From positions 1 to 12,757 of the forward strand of contig JAANWY010000228.1 in assembly GCA_018263655.1 (NCBI GenBank): a DNA stretch of 12,757 nucleotides. The letters are read 5' to 3'. The stretch comes from Anaerolineales bacterium (GTDB lineage: Bacteria > Chloroflexota > Anaerolineae > Epilineales > JAANWY01). The translations under genes were made by a program, and so were the position numbers. Each line of letters opens with the position of its first letter. The first letter of the stretch is position 1. Of the stretch, positions 5,295-12,664 are shown in pieces. The notes under the pieces were generated by a model. It saw only the letters and a program-made list of their open reading frames with translations, ran no database searches and was not told the DNA's origin.

Positions 5295-8075
5295 ATGACA
5301 CGCCTGCTTAATTTAACGCTGGCCATTCTGCTCCTTGCCCCTCTTTGGGCTGGAGGTGTGAAAGCGCAGGAAGGCGATCCGCATCCGCATCTTCAGCAGA
5401 TCATCCAGGAGATGAGTGTCGAAGAGCGTGTTGGTCAGCTTTTCCTGGTTTCCTACATGGGGCAAGATGCCGGCCCTGATTCCGACGTCGCCCGGCTGAT
5501 TCGGGAGTTCAAGGTGGGCGGCGTACTCCTCAGCCCGAGTAACGGGAACTTCAAGAATGTTGCCGGGGCGCCGGCTCAAGTGGCCGAGTTAAGTGTCCGT
5601 CTTCAATCCTTAGCTCTGGGTCCTGCTGGGGCCGGCATTCCTCTTTTCGTCGCCATCGAGGCCGACGGCAATGGCTCGCCCACAACGTGGCTTCGGCAAG
5701 GTATGACGGCTGTGCCTAGCCCACTGGCCATCGGAGCTACTTGGGACCCAGAAACTGCTCGGACGGTGGGGCACATCGTCGGGCAGGAATTGTCGGCTGT
5801 GGGCGTGAATCTGCTGCTCGGTCCACCGCTAGATGTCTTGCTGACTCCTCGACCCGGGCAGCCCGGCGACCTGAAGACACGGTCCTTCGGCGGTTCTCCG
5901 TACTGGGTCAGTCAACTAGGCCAGGCCTATGTTCGAGGGATACACGAGGGGAGTGAGGGGCGAGTTGCAACGGTGGCCAAACACTTCCCAGGGCACGGCA
6001 GCAGCGACCGTAGCCCCGATCAAGAGGCTGCAACGGTCGACAAGTCGTTGGAAGAAATGGCCCGATCCGATCTTATCCCGTTTTTGGGAGTGACAGACGT
6101 TTCGAGTGAAGAGCCGGCCGACATCACAGACGCCTTGACAACATCCCATCTCCGGTACCGTGGCTTTCAAGGCCCCACACGACCTGGTTCGCCGCCGATC
6201 AGCTTCGATCCAGGTGGGCTGAAGGTAGTCATGGGTCTGCCGCAATTGGCGCCTTGGCGGGAGACAGGGTTACTGATCAGCGATTCGCTCGGGGTGCCGG
6301 CGGTCCGCCGGCACTTCAGCCCGGCGCTGGAAGCTTTCCCCCACAAGGAGATTGCCCAGAAAGCGTTGCTGTCTGGCAACGACCTTTTGCTCGTGTCCCG
6401 ATTTGCGCTGCAGGATGACGACTGGCCAGCTCAGTTTGACAATGTCACATCGGCGATAAGTTTCTTCCGTGAGAAATACGAAAGCGATGACACCTTCCAG
6501 GCTCGCGTCGATGAGGCGTTGACCCGAATCTTGCATTTGAAGCTGAAGCTGTATCCCGACTTCGAGCCCAGATCGGTCGTAGTGGACCCGCAAGGCGTCG
6601 ACGAACTGGTGGGCCAAGATGAAGCCAAGAAGCAGATGGCCACTATCGCTCAAAGTGCCATGAAAGTGATTGCCCCCGGTTCGCAAGAGTTAGCCGATCG
6701 CCTGCCCACAGCACCCCGCTCGGGTGATGCGATTGTCATCTTCACTGACGCACGTCAAGCTGCTGACTGTGTCAACTGTGAGACGTTTCAGCTCATCCCG
6801 GAGACTGCCATTCAGGATACCATGCTGCGCCTCTATGGGCCTGACGGCACCGGCCAGATTGATCCCACTCAGGTGAATAGCTTCACGTATCAAGACCTGA
6901 AGGCCTATCTGGCGCTGTCTAGTGAAGCAGAGGAAGCTTCTGGCACAGAGGAAGCTTCTGGTTCAGATGTACCGGATTTGACGGCGGAGAAGCAGAATGG
7001 CATCGAGAGCTTGCTGAAGGATGCCCAGTGGATCATATTCGCTATGCAGGACATCGATCCAGAGGATGCGCCGGCCTCGGACGCTCTCCGTATCCTGTTG
7101 AAAGAGCGAGCAAACAGCCTGACGGATAAGAAAGTCATCGTCATGACGTATGGGGCGCCGTACTATCTAGATGCGACCGAGACTAGCAAGCTGACAGCAT
7201 ACTACGCGGCCTTTAGCAAGGTCCCGGCATCAATTGAAGCGTCAGTTCGGGTGTTGTTCCAGGAATTCTTGCCGACGCGCGCACTACCGATGAGTGTGCC
7301 TGGCATTACCTACGACCTCAGTACTCAATTGCAGCCGGACCCAGCTCAAACACTCACCGTGAGTCGCGTGGGCAGCGAAGATACAACCATCAACGTTGGT
7401 GGCGAGTTCACCATCCAGACTTCAACAATTCTGGACAAGAACGGCCACCCAGTACCGGATGAGACCAAAGTGACCTTGTGGTTGACGGATCCGACCGATT
7501 CGACATATCTAAGTTTCAAGGAGGTCAAGACGGTCGACGCAGTGGCGGAGACGACTCTTCTAGCAGAGCGCGCTGGCCCAGTCGAAATTCGTGCGGAAGC
7601 CGGCGAAGCCCAGACAGCAGAGCCACTGGCATTGACCATCAAGGGCGAGTCTGCGCCTCCACCACCAACGGCCACCGAGGAGCCGGCGACTCCGACAGAG
7701 CCTCCGCCGACCGTCACACCATCACTCACCCCGACACCTGAACCAACCCCACAGGATCAGATCGCTTCCACGTCAGTGAGCTGGGTCAACTTGGCCCTGT
7801 CCATGCTCGGGATGCTCATCGCCAGCGTCGTCTCCATATCCGTCGATCACAATGGGGGCCGGCGAGCGTTGTCTCAAACTGTGCGTCTATTTCTACTGTC
7901 CCTGACGGCCGGCCTAATCGGGTACTTGGTTGTTGGGCTAGAGTGGATTCAGGTCGGAAAATTGCCAGGACTGTCCACGCTGCCCGCTCCGTGGCGAACC
8001 CCTCTGCTGAGCACGCTGTTCGCGCTTGTTCCGCTGCTCTGGGTCGTGTGGGATCGACAGCAGGGCGAGTTATAG
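5295..8075 (+). CDS. Secreted, membrane-anchored glycoside hydrolase family 3 protein (NagZ-like)
   Basis: GH3 enzyme, by family a beta-N-acetylhexosaminidase or beta-glucosidase acting outside the membrane; substrate unknown. Signal peptide about 1-24 (cleavage after VKA). The GH3 barrel spans about 30-420, with EERVGQLFLVS near the start, KHFPGHG at 229-235, the predicted nucleophile D330 in LLISDSLG, and SGNDLLLV at 360-367. In NagZ enzymes KHFPGHG is followed by a D-S-H dyad; here those positions read S-P-D, so the usual His acid/base is missing. An alpha/beta region (about 450-680), an Ig-like domain (about 690-785) and a Pro/Thr-rich stalk (about 786-822) follow. Three predicted membrane helices occupy about 829-850, 863-885 and 902-919, ending RQQGEL. 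At 926 residues it is far longer than NagZ (about 340). The ATG lacks a good Shine-Dalgarno but is followed directly by the signal peptide. It converges on the kinase gene with 62 nt between them and no clear terminator. Confidence 0.9.
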   Translation: MTRLLNLTLAILLLAPLWAGGVKAQEGDPHPHLQQIIQEMSVEERVGQLFLVSYMGQDAGPDSDVARLIREFKVGGVLLSPSNGNFKNVAGAPAQVAELSVRLQSLALGPAGAGIPLFVAIEADGNGSPTTWLRQGMTAVPSPLAIGATWDPETARTVGHIVGQELSAVGVNLLLGPPLDVLLTPRPGQPGDLKTRSFGGSPYWVSQLGQAYVRGIHEGSEGRVATVAKHFPGHGSSDRSPDQEAATVDKSLEEMARSDLIPFLGVTDVSSEEPADITDALTTSHLRYRGFQGPTRPGSPPISFDPGGLKVVMGLPQLAPWRETGLLISDSLGVPAVRRHFSPALEAFPHKEIAQKALLSGNDLLLVSRFALQDDDWPAQFDNVTSAISFFREKYESDDTFQARVDEALTRILHLKLKLYPDFEPRSVVVDPQGVDELVGQDEAKKQMATIAQSAMKVIAPGSQELADRLPTAPRSGDAIVIFTDARQAADCVNCETFQLIPETAIQDTMLRLYGPDGTGQIDPTQVNSFTYQDLKAYLALSSEAEEASGTEEASGSDVPDLTAEKQNGIESLLKDAQWIIFAMQDIDPEDAPASDALRILLKERANSLTDKKVIVMTYGAPYYLDATETSKLTAYYAAFSKVPASIEASVRVLFQEFLPTRALPMSVPGITYDLSTQLQPDPAQTLTVSRVGSEDTTINVGGEFTIQTSTILDKNGHPVPDETKVTLWLTDPTDSTYLSFKEVKTVDAVAETTLLAERAGPVEIRAEAGEAQTAEPLALTIKGESAPPPPTATEEPATPTEPPPTVTPSLTPTPEPTPQDQIASTSVSWVNLALSMLGMLIASVVSISVDHNGGRRALSQTVRLFLLSLTAGLIGYLVVGLEWIQVGKLPGLSTLPAPWRTPLLSTLFALVPLLWVVWDRQQGEL
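6928..6961 (+). repeat. Short tandem duplication in the GH3 gene
   Basis: CAGAGGAAGCTTCTGG occurs at 6928..6943 and 6946..6961, period 18 bp, encoding a doubled EEASG in an acidic loop. In frame and probably harmless. Confidence 0.85.
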
Positions 8076-8137
8076 AGAATATGGTCTGCTATGGCTCGTT
8101 TGGGGGACGCGAAGCCGTGTCTGTGGCCAGGTGTTGT

Positions 8138-9190
8138 CTACAGTGCGATGAGCGAACCGCTTACCAGAGCGGCTGGCCCCGTCGAAGCGGATGTTGTGGT
8201 TGATTGCCAGGTGACCGTTATGGCCAAGATTAACAGGGAGAGCACGATAACAAGGAGTACCGCATTTTGGCGTAGTGCCTGAAGCCAGGGGGATGGCTTC
8301 GGTTGGGGCTGCCGGGGAATCGAGTTCGGTGACGACAGCCCGGTGAAGAGAAGTTGCTGGAGTTCGGCGATGCCGGCCGGCCGCTTCTCCGGGTGCATGG
8401 ACATTGCGCGGCTGATTGCGGTTTCGGTTCGATTCGAGATCTCTGAGTTGATCGTTTGCGAGGGCGGAAGTGCATGGGGATTGACAAATCGTTCCTGTGC
8501 AGTGGCCGGCGCGCGACCTGTAAGGAGATGGTACAAGGTCGCCCCCAGAGCATAGATGTCTGTACGTGTGTCGGTATGCCCAGTTCCGCCGCCGTACTGC
8601 TCGAGGGGTGTGTAGGGTAATGACCCGAGTCCCTGGAGCACAGTGACGGTGCGTGGGTCTTCTGGGTCTAGCGGCTTTACCAGTCCGAAATCGACAAGCT
8701 TGATCCGACCTTCTGGTGTGAGCTTGATGTTGGCTGGCTTGATGTCCCGGTGTAAGACCGCCGGCTCCTGGCTGTGTAGATACTCCAATGCGTCGCACAA
8801 TTGTTGTGCCCAGGCCAGGACGCGCTCCTCATCCAGGAACTGGTTCTGCCGGCGGGCTTCGTCAAGCACCTCTTTGAGATTGCGACCGGCGACGAAGTCC
8901 ATAACCAAATAGTCCAAGCCATCCCGTGAGAAATAGTCGGAAACTTTCGGGAGATTGGGGTGATCTAGCCGAGCCAGGATGCTCGCCTCGCGGCGGAACT
9001 GGTCCTGAGCTTGGACGATAACTTCTCGGCTGGCACCGGGCTGAGGTTGGACCTCCTTGATAGCACACATCCGGCCTTCCAGGCGGAGGTCTTCAGCCTG
9101 ATATACGGCGCCCGCGCCTCCTTGTCCGACTAGGGCCGCGATCTTGTAGCGGTTTCGTAGCACCGTACCCGGGGGTTGCAGTTCATACAA
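8138..9190 (-). CDS. PknB-like Ser/Thr protein kinase with one C-terminal membrane helix
   Basis: Transfers phosphate from ATP to Ser/Thr of target proteins at the inner face of the membrane. From the TTG at 9190 (350 residues): glycine loop GQGGAGAV at 22-29, Lys45 (AIKE), Glu68, HRDIKPAN with catalytic D149 and N154, DFG at 167-169, and the activation segment ending TPLEQYG; all key residues are present. A Pro-rich juxtamembrane stretch (about 287-301) leads to a helix at about 309-326 (AVLLVIVLSLLILAITV) and only about 24 residues outside, with no PASTA or other sensor domain. Start choice: no ATG is in frame. TTG at 9190 has GGAGGAG (9205..9199) 8 nt upstream, while an earlier TTG at 9211 has only a weak AGGGGA. 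It is divergent from the FHA gene, a likely partner. Confidence 0.92.
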   Translation of the reverse strand: MYELQPPGTVLRNRYKIAALVGQGGAGAVYQAEDLRLEGRMCAIKEVQPQPGASREVIVQAQDQFRREASILARLDHPNLPKVSDYFSRDGLDYLVMDFVAGRNLKEVLDEARRQNQFLDEERVLAWAQQLCDALEYLHSQEPAVLHRDIKPANIKLTPEGRIKLVDFGLVKPLDPEDPRTVTVLQGLGSLPYTPLEQYGGGTGHTDTRTDIYALGATLYHLLTGRAPATAQERFVNPHALPPSQTINSEISNRTETAISRAMSMHPEKRPAGIAELQQLLFTGLSSPNSIPRQPQPKPSPWLQALRQNAVLLVIVLSLLILAITVTWQSTTTSASTGPAALVSGSLIAL

Positions 9191-9198
9191 AGGCGTTA

Positions 9199-9271
9199 CT
9201 CCTCCATGCAAGGTGTCCCCTACGGGGCATCCGTGGAGTCTAAGGTTAGTCTATTCCGTGATTTCTGTCAA
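9199..9271 (-). promoter_or_regulatory. Kinase promoter and ribosome binding site
   Basis: On the minus strand TTGACA (9271..9266), a 17-nt spacer and TAACCT (9248..9243, a moderate -10) precede the kinase. GGAGGAG at 9205..9199 is its ribosome binding site and supports the TTG start at 9190. The -35 box ends 23 nt before the FHA start codon, so the two divergent genes share a very short control region. Confidence 0.55.
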
Positions 9272-9294
9272 AGAGAAAGGAGGGCCCTTCACAC

Positions 9295-9936
9295 ATGCAA
9301 GAACGTGAATTGCCGATGCTCATTATGCACGATGGTCAGCAAATTGGCCAGGAGTGGGTGCTGGAGACTGATGAGGTGAGTATCGGGCGTGACGACGATA
9401 ACGCCATCGTGCTCCCAGATCGTCGAATATCGCGCCGGCATGCCGTGATTGAGCACGACGACGACCGATACTACATCCGTGATTGTGACAGCAAGAACGG
9501 CACGTTTCTTAACGATGAATTACTGCAAGGATCTGTTGCGCTAAAGGACGGCGACGATATTTCCGTCGCTATGGGATTTACCCTGACGTTTGTCGATGCC
9601 GGGGCTACTACCCCGTTGTTCTTCGAGGGGCATCGGGGGGTAGTGATTGACGATGCCAGCCGGCAGGTGTGGGTGCGCGGTCAGGAATTGGAGCCGCCTC
9701 TGTCGACGCAGCAGTATCGACTCCTGTATCTCCTGTACGAGAATATCGGCAAGGTCGTCACCCGAGAAGAGATTGTGCGCGTCGTGTGGCCGGACGCGAT
9801 CGGCGGCGGTGTGTCCGAGCAAGCGATTGACGCACTCGTCCGCCGGCTTCGTGACCGAATCGCAGAAGTCGACCCCGATCACCAGTATGTGGTGACCGTT
9901 CGCGGGCACGGGTTTCGCCTGGAGAACGCGCCCTGA
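9295..9936 (+). CDS. FHA-domain / OmpR-type winged-helix regulator
   Basis: Predicted phosphothreonine-reading transcription regulator of 213 residues, cytoplasmic. The FHA domain (about 8-103) keeps its phosphopeptide-binding residues: G31-R32 (SIGR), S46-R47 and H49 (RISRRH), and N68-G69 (SKNGT). The C-terminal part, about 112-210, is a Trans_reg_C (PhoB/OmpR) winged helix with LSTQQYRLLYLL, VVTREEIVRVVW, the recognition helix region AIDALVRRLRDRI and the wing VRGHGFRL. There is no receiver domain: the FHA module takes its place. AGGAGGG (9278..9284) lies 10 nt before the ATG. The divergent kinase is the obvious candidate to phosphorylate this protein or its binding partner, but that is inference. 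The next gene starts 84 nt downstream with no terminator visible, so the two may form an operon. Confidence 0.92.
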   Translation: MQERELPMLIMHDGQQIGQEWVLETDEVSIGRDDDNAIVLPDRRISRRHAVIEHDDDRYYIRDCDSKNGTFLNDELLQGSVALKDGDDISVAMGFTLTFVDAGATTPLFFEGHRGVVIDDASRQVWVRGQELEPPLSTQQYRLLYLLYENIGKVVTREEIVRVVWPDAIGGGVSEQAIDALVRRLRDRIAEVDPDHQYVVTVRGHGFRLENAP

Positions 9937-10020
9937 CGGCGCCCCATGGAGTTGCACCCTGATCCTGCCCAGCCAGAACGGACGACCGAGCCGCTGGTTC
10001 CTTCAGGAGTGAAAATACAT

Positions 10021-12291
10021 ATGTCAACATATACGCGTACTTTGATCACGTGCTTGTTTGTCGCGCTCTTGGCGTACCTGGCGACGCCCATGATTGCGAA
10101 AGCCGGCCCGCCCACGACGAATCGCCCAGGGGAAGGTCATGTCGATGACTCAGTTTCATTGCCGCGCTACGCTGCCGGCCGAATTCTCGTTCGATTTAGG
10201 CAAGCCCCCACCCAGGCATCAGCATCTGCTCTGTTGAGCAGCTACGGCGCCGAACTGGGCGAACGGATCGGCGTGGATACTTACACGGTTTCTGTTCCGC
10301 CTGGACAGGAAGAGATGTTCGTCACTCGTCTGCGGAAGGATCCCGCTGTCGAGTCCGCGATGCTCGATCTGCGGCTGGAGGTGCCGCTGCTGGACCCATT
10401 AGGGGGATTCCAGAATTTAAAACCTCCCAAAAACCTAAAGATTTCCAGGGGAAATAGGCCGTTTTTGGGAGGTTTATTTCCCTGGAAGTCCCTAGGTGTC
10501 ACGGCGGACAAGGGTGCCGGCTGGTGGTCGGCTCCATCCCTCGGCGCAACTTCAGGTGGCGTGATTACGGACACGTTACGGATGAGCACTGTCCCGGATG
10601 GTGCAGCGCTTCCAGAGAACACCTTGCCGACTGAGTCCCCACAGACCTACGCCGTGTTCGATTACCAAGAGCTAGAAGACGAGCCTATTCGCGTCCAGGT
10701 CTATTCTCTCGACATCGAATCATCGCCCATCGTGGTGTTTGATGCTGTTGAAACACTGAATGGGATGGGAACGGCCTCTATCGTTGTGCCGGCGTCGGCG
10801 CACTTCGTCGAGTCAGGTACGTTCCCTATTGGCCACTACCTCACCCTGGTCTACGAATCCGTGTCGGGAAGCTGGAAGGCGATTGGGACCGTGGCATGGC
10901 ATGTCAGCACGCAGCCCAACGACCGCTGGTTCCTAACGGATCGGTATCAGTGGAACTTGCACAATTCGGGTGAGCGGGGCACACGTGATGCGGACATCGA
11001 CGCGCCCGAAGCATGGGACGTAACCACGGGCAGCGAGAGCGTCACGATTGCGGTTGTTAGCAGCGGTGTCGCCCTCGATCATCCCGATCTCAAGAACAAG
11101 ATTTGGAAGAATGAGGACGAAGTAGCCGGCAACAACGTCGATGACGACGGCAACGGCTACATCGATGATGTGAACGGGTACGAGTTCTTTCAGGAAGATG
11201 ACAACCCCGACCCTGGAGACGATATCGGGTGGGGGACCTTCGCCGCCGGCATCGCGGCCGCCGAGACGAATAACCAGGTTGGGATGGCGGGCGTATCCTG
11301 GGGCGCACGCATCATGCCCATCAAAGTGGTGCGCCTGCTCGTGACTTCCAGCGCCCGGATCCCCTACGGCTTCGTCTCCGATCTGATCCAAGGACTCCAC
11401 TACGCTGCGGACAACGGCGCACGCGTGATTTTTGTGGCCCCCATCGTTTCTTCGGCTGAATTTGAGAAAGTCGAGATGCTCCGCCAAGCGGTCGAGTATG
11501 CCGCGGACCAAGGGGCGTTGATCGTGGGCGTCGTCGGTGATCAGGGGCGAGACGATGCGGTATGGCCAGCCCTGTTCCCCCAGGTGCTCGGCGTCGGCGC
11601 CACGGACTACAACGACGAGCTGACTGAGTTCACAAACGTGGGGGAGGCGCTCGGGGGTGGTTTGGTGGCGCCCGGCAAGCTGATCCTGAGCACCTGCACC
11701 TCGTATCTGCCGGCCTGCGTGAGCACCTATCCGGTCGATGTCCACGGACAGACGGCTTGGGCGGCGGCACAGGTGGCCGGCGTTGCGTCACTGGTATGGT
11801 CGGTGAATCCGGAGCTCTCGCCGGAGGAGGTTCGGCAGCGTCTGGAGGAGACAACGGATGATCTGGGTCCGCCGGGACCGGACCATCTGTATGGCCATGG
11901 GCGCCTCAATGCCGGCCGCGCAGTCCGCTGGACAAGACACTTGCTACACGTGGATGTCCCGGCGTTGTTCTTCCTCGTCGACGATCACGATCAACACGTG
12001 TGCCGTGTGATCCGTAACTACGCGACCGGGCCGTTCAGTTGGTCGGCCAGCGGGAACGCTGATTGGCTGCAGGTCAGTGGTCCAACAGGGACGTTCACGC
12101 CGTCAGAACTGGAGGTGTGCGTCCTTCGCACGGCGTTAGCGGAGTACGATACGTACGCGGCAACGCTCACAATACTGAGCACGCTGGACACCCAGAGTGA
12201 GCCGGTCAGCATTCCGGTCACCGTCAAGTACATTCCCCAAAAGTCGCGCGCGTTCGTGCCGTTCGTCACGCGAGGGCCGGCCAGGGAGTAG
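10021..12291 (+). CDS. Secreted subtilase-fold pseudoprotease (all catalytic residues replaced)
   Basis: S8-family fold with a dead active site. The ATG at 10021 is chosen over one at 9946 because a signal peptide follows directly (TRTLITCLFVALLAYLATPMIAKA) and AGGAG lies 11 nt upstream. From this start (756 residues): prodomain about 50-120 (AGRILVRF); an in-frame palindromic insertion about 132-156; a beta-rich domain about 180-295; S8 fold about 320-638; a BACON/Ig-like domain about 645-738; tail AFVPFVTR. Compared with the active protease, VIDTG becomes VVSSG (Asp to S347), GHGTHVAG becomes GWGTFAAG (His to W404), AAGN becomes VVGD (Asn to D507) and GTSMASP becomes QTAWAAA (Ser to A579). 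Surrounding fold motifs (DHPDL, GMAGVSWGA, QVAGVASLV, YGHGRLNA) and a Ca-loop-like DDDGNGYIDD are kept, and the frame is open throughout, which argues for a kept non-enzymatic role rather than decay. A terminator follows at 12315. Confidence 0.93.
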   Translation: MSTYTRTLITCLFVALLAYLATPMIAKAGPPTTNRPGEGHVDDSVSLPRYAAGRILVRFRQAPTQASASALLSSYGAELGERIGVDTYTVSVPPGQEEMFVTRLRKDPAVESAMLDLRLEVPLLDPLGGFQNLKPPKNLKISRGNRPFLGGLFPWKSLGVTADKGAGWWSAPSLGATSGGVITDTLRMSTVPDGAALPENTLPTESPQTYAVFDYQELEDEPIRVQVYSLDIESSPIVVFDAVETLNGMGTASIVVPASAHFVESGTFPIGHYLTLVYESVSGSWKAIGTVAWHVSTQPNDRWFLTDRYQWNLHNSGERGTRDADIDAPEAWDVTTGSESVTIAVVSSGVALDHPDLKNKIWKNEDEVAGNNVDDDGNGYIDDVNGYEFFQEDDNPDPGDDIGWGTFAAGIAAAETNNQVGMAGVSWGARIMPIKVVRLLVTSSARIPYGFVSDLIQGLHYAADNGARVIFVAPIVSSAEFEKVEMLRQAVEYAADQGALIVGVVGDQGRDDAVWPALFPQVLGVGATDYNDELTEFTNVGEALGGGLVAPGKLILSTCTSYLPACVSTYPVDVHGQTAWAAAQVAGVASLVWSVNPELSPEEVRQRLEETTDDLGPPGPDHLYGHGRLNAGRAVRWTRHLLHVDVPALFFLVDDHDQHVCRVIRNYATGPFSWSASGNADWLQVSGPTGTFTPSELEVCVLRTALAEYDTYAATLTILSTLDTQSEPVSIPVTVKYIPQKSRAFVPFVTRGPARE
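10420..10487. repeat. In-frame palindromic element inside the pseudoprotease gene
   Basis: AAACCTCCCAAAAAC (10420..10434) has its exact reverse complement at 10461..10475. TTCCAGGGGAAATA (10443..10456) has its reverse complement, less one G, at 10475..10487. The order is A-B-A'-B', so the two stems interlock. The stretch is A+T richer than the gene around it. It encodes a Lys/Pro-rich segment (NLKPPKNLKISRGNRPFLGG) between the prodomain and the next domain and keeps the frame open. It looks like an intergenic-type palindrome inserted in the coding sequence. Confidence 0.75.
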
Positions 12292-12314
12292 GAACCTCGG
12301 AGTGATGCAACATG

Positions 12315-12362
12315 GCGCGCTGCGCGAGTTACCACGTGAGATCGCGCAGCGCGCTATTTCTT
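12315..12362 (+). terminator. Rho-independent terminator of the pseudoprotease gene
   Basis: A perfect 13-bp stem, GCGCGCTGCGCGA with TCGCGCAGCGCGC, and a 14-nt loop, followed by TATTTCTT. It starts 23 nt after the stop codon. Confidence 0.85.
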
Positions 12363-12419
12363 GTCGTAAAAGGGTCGGGCTACCTTATGCATCATCAGTA
12401 GTAGTGGGCGCCTAATGAC

Positions 12420-12506
12420 TTGTCACAAGAGGTGACCGGCACCTGCCTCAATAAGCTTGATATGGGGGGAAATCTTGGCTTTAGGTGCCGGTCGGTCACC
12501 TGACAA
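12420..12506. repeat. Imperfect inverted repeat with 38-nt spacer
   Basis: The left arm 12420..12444 shares TTGTC, AGGTGACC and GGCACCT, in order, with the reverse complement of the right arm 12483..12506. The arms differ by two small insertions (ACAAG on the left, a 4-base GACC on the right). It could be a short non-coding palindromic element or a regulatory dyad. There is no T-tract for a terminator. Confidence 0.6.
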
Positions 12507-12664
12507 CTTGTTAGCGCACCCAGTAGTCTGGTGTTTCTACATTTTGGACATATGGCCCAAGAACCCCCTTCTTCGGTGTGTTGATGCGACATGTCTAGAG
12601 TGTCAGTTTGACTTAGGAAGTCATAAGTCCAATGTCAAGTAAGTGCAGGGCCAAACTCCCAAGA

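Noticed and set aside
8076..8137. Bidirectional terminator between the convergent GH3 and kinase genes
   Set aside because: Only a weak bulged GGCT/AGCC stem with no T-tract on either side, so it is not called.
8070..8798. 242-residue Arg/His-rich frame on the minus strand
   Set aside because: It overlaps the kinase in another frame, and the kinase has all its catalytic motifs there.
10933..11745. 270-residue frame on the minus strand
   Set aside because: It is the antisense of the pseudoprotease, whose S8 motifs, signal peptide and ribosome binding site are convincing.
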